The translations under genes and the position numbers were made by a program. Below are positions 1-11,076 of a stretch of DNA of 46,502 nucleotides, in pieces; the stretch's first letter is position 1, and each line of letters begins with the position of its first letter. This stretch comes from Cudoniella acicularis. Taxonomy: Eukaryota > Ascomycota > Leotiomycetes > Helotiales > Helotiaceae. The stretch lies in assembly GCA_013054445.1 (NCBI GenBank), contig JAAMPI010000268.1, positions 1 to 46,502 of the forward strand, in the 5' to 3' direction. Below the pieces are notes generated by a model, which saw nothing but the letters and a program-made list of their open reading frames with translations, did no database searches and had not been told where the DNA came from.

Positions 1-769
1 TAAAAGGGGGAGGGGGGTAAACACGTGTGGTATAGAAATATTTGAAAGGGGGGAGAGAGAGGAGGATAGGAGCACGTGGAGTCGTGAGATAGTAGGATCG
101 TTTCATGCCGTCAGAATCATGTGTGTTGAGTTTCCTTTTTAAGAACTTGCATATGCTTTCATGGTTTTTTTTGGTATTTTCTTCCCTAGAATGAGCTGAG
201 AAAAGGAAGGTACGACTTCTTAATTCTTCTCGTAGCTCCACGTGCTTTCTTCTGCCTCACGCCTCCCACTCTGTTCAATTTCAACTATCACGTTCTTTCT
301 TTCCACAAAAACACTGGCTTCGACTAACCGGCCTAAAGAAGCAAGCATCATATTAGGTAAATGTGCCGTTTCATCCTCGTGTCTTGGCATTGGGAATACA
401 GCAAGACTTTACTATGTTTTGCTACCTCAACCTCATTATGGAATTTGAAGCGCCGTTTTAGACCGTTTTCCTATGAAAATAGCTGAGATCAACTTGACCT
501 TCACTTCCATTTAAGTAGATGGGTTGGAAAGTTGTTAAAGTAAGACAGCAATTTTGTTCTCACCTTAAAGCACTTACAAGACCTTGACCACCAGCCTTCC
601 TCGAGTGCTAAGTCTGGAGGGCTCGAGCAAGATGTTCCTCCTCATTTCTTCCAAGGTCTGTAGCCTCGTAGTCTTGTCTGCTTGTTAGAGTCTAATCTGT
701 GTTGTAGTGTGATAGAGAAGGCCAAGGTGTGGTTTTTGTCAGCAGAGGAACGTCGAATGCACCTACGGA
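1..769. other. Gene-free left flank
   Basis: I see no coding region with recognisable similarity or splice structure here. The stretch has purine-rich beginnings (runs of G and A) and only short open frames. It may hold the 5' flank of the broken BTB gene that follows. Confidence 0.5.
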
Positions 770-2491
770 GTGTCGAAGAGGAATGTCGTTAATACTTCCC
801 GGTCTCCTTTTGATGATGCGCGCCAGCTGCCCTCGAGTATCTTGGCACTTCAAGCTCCTGAAGTTGTACGGAAAAGGAGGCATTCGCTTCCACTTGTGTT
901 GGCTGAAGACCCAACTCAGAAGAGACAGAAGGTTGAGAATATCGTCATTCAAAAGACACCCTTTCTTAAGAGGTCTCTTACAGCGAGCGACACAATCCCG
1001 CAGATCAAGTCAATAACCAAACGGGAAAGAGAGGAGAGGTTTTTGACACCAGCTAGCCTCGAAGCGCAACAATCCAGCAAGCTCGAGAGTGAAAAAAGTC
1101 AAGCCATTTCTCCTTTGACAAATCACAGTCCTGGCCGGGACATAGCCAAGGACTTAGAGAAAGAAGATTCAGGTTCTGGAAAAAAAATTAGACGTGGCTG
1201 CCATCAAAACTCCGCTCGAAGTTCCTGTAAACACAGGACCACGGAAATTGGAGCGCCTAGGTCGCCACATAATAGAACGTTTAAAACGCAGATCACCCTC
1301 TCGACAAACAGCCATACGATCACAGCAAAGACTCCCGCGTCGACCAGTGGTGGTAGGGAAAAAACCTCTACGCAAACCAAGAATAATCCTTCCAAGATAT
1401 CATTGTCCACCTCAGAAAAAGGACAGTTATGTAACCTTAGGGACCTGCGATTCGAGCGAAGTTTGGGAAGATAACATGCAGGGAGATAAATTTGAGCTAG
1501 GCGGAAAAGAGAGCAACGCCAAGGAAACTTTCCTTACCCCCGAAGCTTTTTTAGTACACAAAATCAGGTTCGAGGAGGTCTTGAATTTCGAGGATCAGGA
1601 CCGCGGGTTCAGCGCTACTTTAGAGAGCGTTTTGGAAGGGGTTGAGGCAGAAGTTGATACTGAATTGGGAAAGGTACGTCGCTTACAAGTAATGATTGAA
1701 GTGATACTAACTTGCTCAGGTATTGAGCGCTCCGACGTTAGATAGAAATTCTGAAGTAAAAACCAACGAAACTGAATTGAAAAGGGAGGATGGCAATATT
1801 CTTCGAGTGATACAGAAATGGACCCGGGATAAGGGGAAGCAAAAGCCAACATTTTTGTAAGTATATGACTTTCTATACTATTAACACTTGTCTTACGAAT
1901 GACAGGAAGCCACTTTCGGGTATAGTCAACATCGCTCTAGGCCCGAACATATTCCCCCCTTCCACAAAGAATTCCTGGAGTACTACTGTCCTGTTTTGGC
2001 GGACATATGTTACAATGCCGGAGAAAACCCAGTAACGCCGACTGTACTACTGGATGTGGACCTAGACGTTTTCGGACTGTTTGTTCAATGGGTCTACACG
2101 ATCGCTGCTCAACAAATACCATCAGCCAGCCTATCAACACCGGCTAATGGCGCTTTGGGTCTTAGCTAAAAGGCTGAATATGCTAAGGCTGCAGAACGAC
2201 GCGATTAACATGCTCGAACGACGTCGAGGTATGGAGCAATCGATCCAGACAAAACCCTTACAATACATTTATGAAAGAACGGAGAAAGGCGACAAGCTAC
2301 GCGCATATTTGGTCTATATCTGCTCCCGACCGATGTGCGACTTTTCTGATGAAGTGAGGGGCACGTTCCCGCAGCAGATGATGGAGAAGATAGAGGAGGT
2401 CACGCTCGTGAAGTTAGAGGATATGGGGAAAGAAGGACTGGAATTAGAGTGGGAGATAGACACTAGCAAATACCACGTGGACGATGAATGA
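770..2491 (+). pseudogene. BTB/POZ-domain protein gene, broken by frameshifts
   Basis: The 3' half reads as a fungal BTB/POZ protein: a strand reading GIVNIALGP, then PFHKEFLEYYCPVLA, FGLFVQWVYT and LMALWVLAKRLNMLRLQND, the usual order of such a domain (N-terminal strand, HKE..L helix, VF..F..W.Y, then LWVLA...LQN). These pieces lie in different frames. The strand is in frame with the C-terminal ALWVLAK part, but the HKEF..WVYT middle is shifted by one base, so one shift falls near 1940-1950 and a compensating one near 2100-2140. A further shift sits at or next to the A8 run at 1180-1187, linking the basic, low-complexity N-terminal frame (from 770) to the next one (to 1745). Two good introns are visible, about 1673-1719 and 1859-1907. 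The start is uncertain; 770 is only where the open frame begins (a GTG). Fungal BTB proteins of this kind have no defined function. Either a decayed copy or a badly assembled gene. Confidence 0.6.
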
Positions 2492-3176
2492 GGCTTAAAT
2501 AGGAGAGCTTTTGATGGGAGAGGGGATGACTATTAGTATGATGAGATGAATCAAAATAAGCTTTCTATGTGGTGGAAAACTTTCTTCAGGAACTTTCAGA
2601 AATGTTGGAATAGATCGATGACTACCGATGACAAGGACAAGCTTTTAATAAAATGATTACTTGCCCTCCTTAATCTTATTAAGCAAAATAAGATTTTTGG
2701 GGGGGGGGATGCATGATATTATTTGAAGAGAGTTTTCCCAGGCGTGTAAGGGCTTCGGCCACTCATTCCGCACATTTCCTCGGCGAAATTATGGTCGATT
2801 TGACAGAACTCAAATAGCGGGGTGCGGGGTTTTATAAGATCGAGGATTGCGTGCCAGCGAGCTGCAGCCGGCAGAGAAACTGGGGATGTGTGTGAGCTCG
2901 AATCGCGTCAGGGCCCCCGCCCGTGGGAGGTGTTGATAAAGTTTCGTCGGAAAGATCGAGAAGAATCGGCAAGTGATTCTTATTCTGATACCAATTTTGC
3001 ATACTGGGAGTTGATTCTTGTTATTGTGCGTGTCTGAGCTGGTGTGGCAATGTTTTCGATCGATGTTTCTGAGCATGTCGTCTCGCTTAATATGCGCTAG
3101 TGTTAAGGTTATTTCGGATGCACCTTTGCCGGACGACGACGAACGCTCTTTCATCGCAGTTCGAGCTCCCGACACT
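2492..3176. other. Intergenic; G-run and no supported gene
   Basis: No coding region recognised. A run of 10 G follows TTTTT near 2699-2708. Open frames upstream of 3177 are in frame with the candidate microprotein (in-frame ATGs around 3072-3080), so an N-terminally longer product cannot be excluded. Confidence 0.4.
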
Positions 3177-3383
3177 ATGGATTTGACACGTCCGGCTTGG
3201 CTTTCCGCATTGGGCGCAGCCGCCGCCGCTTCCTACCTAGTACCTATCATGAAGACCAGGTGACAGGATTCCCCCCTTCTCAGATTCGCGGGTAACGGGA
3301 TGCTTCTTAGCCGGCCACAGGCTCACAGTGTTTTCTAACGCCTCTTCTTCTTCCTCAGGCTGCTGCCATTCAATGGGTCTTGA
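3177..3383 (+). CDS. Candidate 35-residue single-pass membrane microprotein (two exons)
   Basis: Exons 3177-3259 and 3359-3383 join in phase across a 99 nt intron that has a GT donor, a TTTTCTAACG branch site about 20 nt before the end, and a CT-rich tract before CAG. The product is 35 residues: a short polar start (MDLTRPAWL), an Ala-rich hydrophobic helix (SALGAAAAASYLVPI) and a basic tail ending KTRLLPFNGS. That shape fits a small single-pass protein of the mitochondrial outer membrane or the ER, but I recognise no family. The open frame extends upstream with in-frame ATGs, so the start could be earlier. The intron signals are the main reason to believe it; conservation is untested. Confidence 0.4.
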
Positions 3384-4263
3384 AATTTCTCATTCCTGCC
3401 CTGCTTACTGTTACTCTAGAAGCCTGAGAAAGGTTTAATGGGGGCAGCGACAGCAATGCAGCTGGGCGAAGCTACCCGACTCAAAAGAAGCAGTTCTTTT
3501 GACTCGTGGCCCAAGTCCTGGGCTGGTCAGACATCCTGAATGGAATACCGTCATACCGCCGCCAACTAACCAACATCTAATCTGTCATACTGCAGACGAT
3601 GGGATCGATATCAAAACATACTCCAGTAAGAGCACCATTGCCGGACGCGGAGGAATAAATATTGTCTGAGTGAAAAGTGTCGTTGGCAAGAGATAACTCA
3701 CGTCATTTGACTTACTCGGGAAACTCCCCGCCCTACAAACCCATCCAAACCCAATGTGGCTGCTGCCAGTCCCAGCTGGGCCGAAGTCGCCCATGGATGT
3801 CTCTCACTAGGCCGGCCTGCTGAAGATCCGACGAACGAAGAGGCGTTCCTGCAGACTGCAAGTGCTGGCCCCTACATTCTTGGAGTATCCCTATTGGTTG
3901 TCTTGGAGCTGTCAGCGATGTCTCTCTTTAGCGATTCTTTGTTGTATTCTAGGGGTCCAAGGTGTTCTGGGGGAGAAGCAAGTGCGAGGGTTCTCAGCGG
4001 AATACACTCACTCCGAGTTACATTACGCCTTCGCGTCTATCTCACACGGAGCATCTTTGTCACGAATTGGGCAGGAACGGCATCATGGCAGCTAGATCTA
4101 AAGTTTATGTGCTATATAACAGTGGCTATCATCTATTATTGTTCACTTTCTTCAGCTCATCAACTCATCACCTCAACTGCACATCTCGACTCTCAAATAC
4201 TCTTCCACCTACCACCAGCTAGCCAACAGCTTCCTTCAGGTTTGAATCTCGATCTTCATCACC
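3384..4263. other. Intergenic, upstream of the rds1-like gene
   Basis: Open frames exist but none has splice support or recognisable protein content. The 3' part (about 4140-4263) is CT- and CA-rich, as expected for the 5' leader of the following gene. Confidence 0.45.
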
Positions 4264-5339
4264 ATGCACTTCTCTACTCCCACTGCTCTGGCATTGTCCA
4301 GCCTCATTCTCGGTGGATCTGCTGCACCAGCAATCAAGAGACAATCCTACCCTAATATCGACGCAGACATCCTGCAATACGCTTTGACTGTTAGTCCTCA
4401 CCCACACTCTAATATACGTAGCTGCTAACTTTTCATAGCTCGAGCATCTTGAGAATGCTTTTTACAAGCAGGCTCTTTCCAAGTGGGACCAGCAGTCTTT
4501 CACCGACGCTGGATTCCCAGCTCAATTCTACGATGATTTGAAGTATATTGCACATGACGAGGAGGGACATGTTCTCTACCTCGAAGCTGGTAAGTTGCCC
4601 GATTCCTCTTCAACATTCCCCTGCTAATATTCTCAGGCCTCACTGCTGCCGGCGCAAAGCCCGTCGTTGCCTGCACATACAATTTCCCCATGACTACTCC
4701 TTTGTCTTTTGTACAGCTTGCCTCTGTGGTCGAAGGTCTCGGCGTCAGCGCATACCTAGGCGCAGCAGCAGACATCACTTCCAAAGCCTACCTCACAGCC
4801 GCCGGCAGCATTCTCGTCACCGAGGCTCTCCACGTAAGTGTATCCCCTCGCCTTATAACCATCACCACTAACACCCATCAAAGGCATCCGCAACCCGCGG
4901 CGCAGTCGGCGAAATTCCCATGGCAAATGTCTTCGGCACTCCTCTGGGCTTGAACGCAGTCTACACCATTGCGAGCGGATTCATCGTTTCATGTCCCTCA
5001 ACCAATGTTGCTCTACCGGTCTCGGCATACCCCTCGCTGACACTTGTATCCGGTGCTCCCAGCGCACCAGGAGCCGTTGTCGACCTCCAGCCCAAAACCA
5101 TCCCAACCGGCTCCTTTTTCGTCACTTTCGTCTCCGGCCTTGATATAATTCCCGTGGCGCCGCAAAGCGTTGCGAATGGTATGGTTATGGCTGTTGTGCC
5201 TACTATGATCTCCGGTCAGAGCTACGCTTTCCTTACCACGGATAACTCGGGCAATTTGACCGACTCGAATATCCTCGCTGGACCAGCTATCATTGAGGTC
5301 ACGCCTAGCTCGCCGACTTTCAACTTGACTATTACTTAG
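4264..5339 (+). CDS. rds1: Secreted ferritin-like domain protein, Rds1 family
   Basis: Exons 4264-4389, 4439-4589, 4637-4833 and 4884-5339 give 309 residues, with all three introns 47-50 nt and in phase. Residues 1-20 are a signal peptide ([20 protein letters not shown]) followed by a Kex2-like KR at 24-25. The ferritin-like four-helix region follows, with the repeated Glu/His pairs of the family: LEHLENAFY near residue 45 and [11 protein letters not shown] near residue 80, then a Gly/Ala-rich helical part and a beta-rich C-terminus. Proteins of this type were named after fission yeast rds1, which responds to glucose, ammonium, phosphate and temperature stress; their chemistry is not established, and metal binding is inferred from the E..E..H pattern. 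The gene stands alone between two flanks without partners. Family call is firm, function is not. Confidence 0.85.
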
Positions 5340-5849
5340 GAACCTTCTCTTTGTCTTGCTGCACATACGATATGATGCGATGAAGATTGGATGGTTTTTG
5401 GAAGAATGAGTATGGATATGAATAAGTTTAGCGAAATGATCAGGAAAGAAATATATATGCATGTCATTAATTGGTGTTTTTCTTTGGAACAGATAATGGT
5501 TTGGTACTTATTAATGTAATAATGGTTTGACGTTGATGGTACAAATTCAATTCATGGATCTGAAAAGTCGAGCCTCCTTTCGCTTGTGAGGTTTTAGTGA
5601 TTATCATTAGCTATGATTATGTCGACTTCGGAGCACTAATTTTCGATTTACGCTGCTTGTATACTGCAGCAATTAGATTGTGAATTCGTTTTTGGGCTTG
5701 CGGGCAAAGGGTAGAAAAATCCCGGGGAAGGAGAGGGCTTGTAGTTATGTAGAGAAACTCACGCAACTTGAAGCGGGGTTCAACGAATCAAAGAAGATAG
5801 AAGATCATAAAATAATGGTATCACATTCCTAATTTCTCGCTAACATAAC
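5340..5849. other. Convergent intergenic region
   Basis: Lies between the 3' ends of the rds1-like gene (plus) and SPB1 (minus). AT-rich, no gene seen. It should hold both 3' UTRs; AATAA-like stretches occur but no terminator can be fixed by eye. Confidence 0.5.
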
Positions 5850-8450
5850 TCACTTCCTCTTTTTCGCCGCCCTCTTCTCACCTCTAACATCCTTCTTCAA
5901 CCTCGCATCCACAATCTTATACTTACCCTTGACACCTCTCGGTCTCCCAGCAATACCCCTATTTCCACCCCTAGCCACAACAACCTTAACCTGCTGCTTC
6001 GGCCTCTTCTTCGCAGCCTTACTCATCAGCTTCATGATGCTCGACGCCTTCTCCTTCTCCGTCATGCCCTCCTCATCCTGCAACAGCGCAGACTTCTTCC
6101 TTAACTTCTCAAGCCTTTGAGCAGCGTGGAACTTCTTCCTATCCTTGGCTTCACGGACCTTTTTGATAGGTCGCGCATTCAACGCTCGCAGCTTTTCTTT
6201 GATTGCAGCGGCGCCAGCGGCGGAGATCGGTCGATGTGGTTTATCATGGCGGCCCTCATCGTCGAGGAACCATTCAGGGAGGCCGTCGCGGTCTTTGAAG
6301 GCGTATTTGTTGAAACCTTCGTCGATTAGGTCTTGGGTTGTTTTTTGGCCCGAGGCAATTTGTTGTGCGAGGGTCATGGCTTCGGCGGTTATGATGTCGA
6401 TATCTGGTTTGTGTTAGCATCTGAGCTGGGTATTTCGGGGAAAGGGAGTGCATACCTAATCTTCCGTCTTTTCGAGGCTCTTCTTCCCATTGTGCTTCTT
6501 TATTTGGATTTTTGACAACTTCGAACCCATCTCCATCATCACTATCTGATTCTGCCTGAGCTGCTGAGGGGGTGTCGGGTTCTTCCTCTTCACTCGCATC
6601 TTGCTGTATTATTGATTCAAGAGCATCAAGATCTGCTGCTATTTCTTCTTCCCCCTCTTCCAACCCATCGTCAGATTGTGGCTCCTCTTCTGGTATTCCT
6701 CCAATGCCTTTGAATATGTCTTGGTCAAAAAATTGCGCAGCACGTCTTGAGAGTCCTCCTGATTTCCTCTCGCTCCGCTCTAAGTCGGTCAACAAAGGTC
6801 GCTTTGATGATCCCTCCTCATCCGATGAATCTTCGCTACTATCTTCCTCGAGATCATCTTCATCATCACTATTATGCCCATCCGCAGAGAATCCCTCCCA
6901 ATCACCATCTTCATGCTCCTTTCGCGCCTTCTTTGCGCGAAACTTTGCATCTGAGCTGGACTTTCGGTCCTGGTATTGCTCATACAGAGAATCGAGTTCT
7001 CGGTCCAGTTTGTCTTGTTCATCATCAGTCTCCTCATCCGTGTCTCCCGAGCCAAATCCGCTGTCATGGTCTTTTCGAGAGTCCGACTCTTTCAGAATAG
7101 CCATTTTCCCCTTTGCAATCTTGTCTACCGCTCCCACTTTGTCGACTGCCTTCAATCCAAACATAGAATTGTCGCCGCTGGGACCTGCCTGCTCCATACC
7201 TATTTCCATCGGAACAGTCATATTAAGCTGCATTCGCGTTATTTCCTTGGTCTTTTTCTCATTCTCTTTTCTTCTCTCCCGCTTCCTACGCGCTTTCTCC
7301 TTTTCACTCAATGCCTGTAACTCTTCCTGGATTTTCAACTCTTCATCCATAGACTCTACCTCAGCAACTTCTTCATCACCGGCATCTTTGGCAGTCTTCT
7401 TCGTAGCAAATCCGAACTTCTCACGGACCTTCAGCCGCCATCTCAAGAGGTTTCTGAATTCTTTCCTTCCCAGGACTCTCAAATCAGCGCAGCAATCCCG
7501 AATTTCTTGCGTTGTTTCGGGTAACTTGTCAAGAGCAGCCAGGGCTACATCTCCATTTGGTGGTTGTTCGAAGCTAAGCTTGTTCAGACTTCCTAGGATG
7601 GCGATAGGATCGGTTGTTTGAATGAATTCGCTTGCCGGCACCTCCTTGAATTGAGTATAATTTCCCTCCTCGTAACCATCTCTTTTTCGTTTCTTGACCT
7701 CAGGGTTGAAAACCTTTGCTTCGTTGTTTGGCGTGGGGTCGGAGAGCTCTGCAAAGACAGACCTTGGATCTAAGAACTTGGGATCAATTCTTTTAGGCGC
7801 TTTAAAACCACGGCAGACGACGAAAATTTCAGCGGAAACATTTCTCGAGGAGGGAGGCTTGGTAGCTTCGACTTTTGTGAATAGTTGATTGAAAACCCAC
7901 AGAAGACTGTTGTAATCCTTGGACCTGAAAACTTTTGTCACGAAAGTTCCACCTTCAACGAGAAATTCCGTAGCCAGCTTCATAGCTTGAAGAGCCAATT
8001 CTGCTTGATTGAAAGAATCCTGCACCCAGGCGGTACCAACGTTTGGCGCACCATCGTGTAGCACAGTATCGGCTTTCCATGTCTTCAAATGTGATCGAAT
8101 CGTTGCCCGGCATTTATCTGTTGTAATATCGCTTTGAAAGGTAATAACTCGTGGAATTGGTTTGATGGGGGAGAGATCAACACCAACAATGAGACTGCTC
8201 ACTGGCATAGCCTCCGCAGCGACTTGACACCACGACTACGGATATTTTAGAGACAATCCACACAAAGAATAATAAGACTTACTCCGGGTGCAGCGCAAAG
8301 ATCCAGTAGGACTTTGCTCTTCTCCAAAAATCCATACTTCTTGTTCAACTGAATCAATTTGAACGCAGCTCTGGCTCTGTATCCCTTCTCTTTTGCCAAT
8401 TTATACCACTTGTCAAGGCGACCTTTTCCATGCTTCTTTTGAATACCCAT
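5850..8450 (-). CDS. SPB1: SPB1, AdoMet-dependent pre-60S rRNA 2'-O-methyltransferase
   Basis: Exons 8450-8283, 8235-6456 and 6403-5850 give 833 residues, close to yeast Spb1 (841). Introns are 47 and 52 nt. The N-terminal FtsJ/RrmJ domain (about 24-205) has the SAM motif [12 protein letters not shown] at 49-60, and a K-D-K-E catalytic set visible as K31, D117 (HDGAPNV), K157 (KVFRSKD) and E192 (SAEIF). The middle is the acidic, charged Spb1 region with coiled-coil stretches. The C-terminal Spb1_C domain carries EWFLDDE, and the tail ends in basic KRAAKKRK, a likely nucleolar signal. Yeast Spb1 methylates the A-loop G2922 of 25S rRNA in nucleolar pre-60S particles. It shares a 341 bp divergent promoter region with the CDT2-like gene. 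Start chosen because [16 protein letters not shown] is the canonical Spb1 beginning. Confidence 0.95.
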
Positions 8451-8791
8451 GACGGCGGCGTTGGAGGTTTTGGTTCGAGATGGAGATGCTGTGTTCTGCC
8501 CGGAGCAGCCCACCAAGACAATTTTCTTTCGATATGGATTGGAATTTCATGCCAAGGCGCTAAGATAGCGATAAGCCCCGGCCACTTCCACTTCCCAGCC
8601 ACCACCGCCACGAACATCACGTCGCGTAAAACGCGGACCGACGCGACCATAGCTCTTTCAATGTCTATGCGCTGGTTCTACCGACCTCCTGCCATGTTCG
8701 AAGCTCCTCACCTTTACTTTGTATTTCTAGGATTCAATCCTTCCAACCCAACCTTCCCTCCTATTCTTCACATATCTCAATTGAGGCCACA
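8451..8791. promoter_or_regulatory. Divergent SPB1/CDT2 promoter with three ACGCG boxes
   Basis: Within 25 bases lie three copies of the MluI-box core: 8622-8627 (TCGCGT, i.e. ACGCGA on the minus strand), 8631-8636 (ACGCGG) and 8641-8646 (ACGCGA). ACGCG is the core bound by MBF/Swi6-type G1/S factors in fungi. Fission yeast cdt2 is known to be an MBF target, so these sites most plausibly serve the CDT2-like gene, about 150 bp downstream. Binding is inferred, not shown. Confidence 0.55.
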
Positions 8792-11076
8792 ATGTCCTCA
8801 ACTACCTCTGCCAGCAAGACAACGCCACAGTCCCCTACGAGAGTCACACGCTCAAGTCAGATCTCGACAGGATCCCCCCCACCACCTCGCAGGCAGAATG
8901 GAAGGAAGGGCAGAGCAGACCCGTCTATCACACCTCGGAAATTTAGAAAATTCTTCACGCCTCGATCTCATGGCTCGCAGCAAACCAGTGCTGCTCGACA
9001 AGCCCTCTTCGACATCACCACCGCTCCGGCACACAACCGAAATGTTATCCAGTCGAGTCCTCTACGACCTTCCACGAGTATCGGCGGCCAGGAGAATAGC
9101 CCGACAGCTTTTACAAGAGACCTGAAGAGAAGAAAATTAATACATGACCAAGAAGAGTCTCCAGAGCATAAATATTCGACTAGAAACAAGCGGGCAATTG
9201 GAAAGGTTGACGAAAATGAGGACCACTTCGAAGCTCTTCAATCATCGCCATGTCTACGGTCATCCTCAACAAAGCTTTCTTTTGATGAGGAGGAGGACGA
9301 GGATGAGGAAATGGTTTGTGTTGCACCCCCAAAACCCATCAAACGAATAACTTCCATGGCGGATCGGGGACTTGCTGGAAGATTGTATCAGATGAGTCTC
9401 GGGGGTACAACCCGTGGTGCTCGTCAACGTTTTGAATATCCTGTAAATGGTGAGTGACCTCTAATTCTATAGTTGGACCTTTGCTAACCACTACTTCAGA
9501 CTGGCGAGATGAAACTGCGGCGTTCAGCAGTGCGAGTTTAGACACACATACTTGTACAAGTATAGAGACAAATAACGTCTGTATACCGTTCTGTACAACT
9601 AGCTGTAATAGTATGTACTATCCGCAATACTTTTCATTTGATTGTCGTAACTAACAATGCCAAGCAAATACTTTGACTGCAGTCGGAGACGAAGAAGGTC
9701 GAGTTCGACTACTTGAATCCGGAAAAAGTGGGGAGTTCAAAGATCCATACCTTACCTTTCGTGTACACACCAATGCTATCATCGACATGTCCTTTTCTGA
9801 AGACGATTCCCTCCTAGCTACTGCATCTGGCGATTCAACAGCGAGGGTAGTAGATATGAATACCCAAACCACTATTGCAGTGCTCGGAAACCACTACGCC
9901 TCCCTGAAACAAGTACAATTTCAACCTGGTGTTAATAACCATAGTGTGCTTGCAACTTCGAGCAGAGATGGATGTGTTCAGATCTGGGATTTAAGGTGTA
10001 AAGGCTATGAAGGCCCAGTTAACCATATCCAACTTCCTGTCTCACCTCATCGTACCACATCTCGAGCAGCAGCACGAAAGTTGCTTTACGGCCGACCAGT
10101 CAATAGCATAAATGATGCCCACAAGTTTGGCCATGACGAGAGTGTGACTTCTGTCACATCTGCGTCATCTTCCGATATACCCTCTCGAGGAGAGTCTGTC
10201 AGAAGAATTGGAGACATATCTGTAACCGCCATCACATTCCTCCCAGCCGGTCAAGAGCATCTTCTCCTTACAGCCTGCGAAGCCGATGCTTCCGTCAAAT
10301 TATGGGATATCAGAGCTCTCCAAGGCAGGCGCAAAGTTCCAATTGCTCTCTCCCAGACCCAACAGCCCCTTCCTCACAATAATTGGCGCCATTTTGGGGT
10401 CACGTCCATGAACGTAGGGAGCGGCGGCAGACTTTACACTCTTTGCAAAGATAACACGGTCTACACCTACTCCATTCCCCACTTGATTCTTGGTCACGCT
10501 CCCGAACTCTCCCAAGGAAACGAAGTACGACGAGTTACGCAACGACCTACACAAAAAGGTTTAGAACCTCTTTACGGCTTCAGGCACCAAAACCTACACA
10601 CCAATTCCTTCTACGTCAAGACATCCATTCGCAAAGCTCAAAACGGCAAGAGCGAAATGTTAGCAGTAGGAAGCAGCAACGGCTGCGCAATCCTCTTCCC
10701 AACAGACGAGCGATACTTCCCCAAACCTCAAACCTATGAGCAAGAAGACGATTGGTGTGGATCCAGCCTCCCGCCACAACGCCCAACATTAAGAAGAGTT
10801 AGCAGCGGGCTTACCAACCGCGGAAACCTCGATGACTCGTGCCCGATTTCCTACAACGGAACCGCCCTTTCTCATGGTCACCATAGGGAGGTTGGATCTG
10901 TTACATGGAACTCGGACGGAGAGTTGATTACTATCAGTGATGACTACCTTGTCCGCGTGTGGCGTGAAGGTGACGAGGCCAAGAAGTTGCGAGCGGGTGA
11001 TGTAGAGCAGGGTATCCATGAGGGTAATGGCTGGGCCAAAGTCGGTGCTGATTATGATCAGGATGATGATGAATGA
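8792..11076 (+). CDS. cdt2: Cdt2-like WD40 substrate receptor of CRL4 ubiquitin ligase
   Basis: Exons 8792-9449, 9500-9610 and 9665-11076 give 726 residues; introns are 50 and 54 nt. About 220 residues of low-complexity, Ser/Pro-rich N-terminus precede a WD40 propeller. Blades are visible as LTAVGDEEGRVRLLE, LATASGDSTARVVD, LATSSRDGCVQIWDLR, LLLTACEADASVKLWDIR, YTLCKDNTVYTYS, LAVGSSNGCAILFP and ELITISDDYLVRVWR. The DGCVQIWDLR blade followed by a long basic insertion and a VTAITFLPAG..LLTACEADASVKLWDIR blade is the layout of Cdt2/DTL, which with Cul4-Ddb1 destroys Cdt1, Spd1 and other PCNA-bound targets in S phase. The N-terminus contains ITPRKFRKFFTPR (46-58), resembling a degenerate PCNA-interacting motif. 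The divergent promoter carries MBF-like boxes, which fits a G1/S gene. Another WD40 family remains possible. Confidence 0.75.

Noticed and set aside
6572..7621. Long plus-strand Ser-rich open frame opposite SPB1
   Set aside because: It mirrors the acidic SPB1 coding sequence and has no splice signals or family resemblance.
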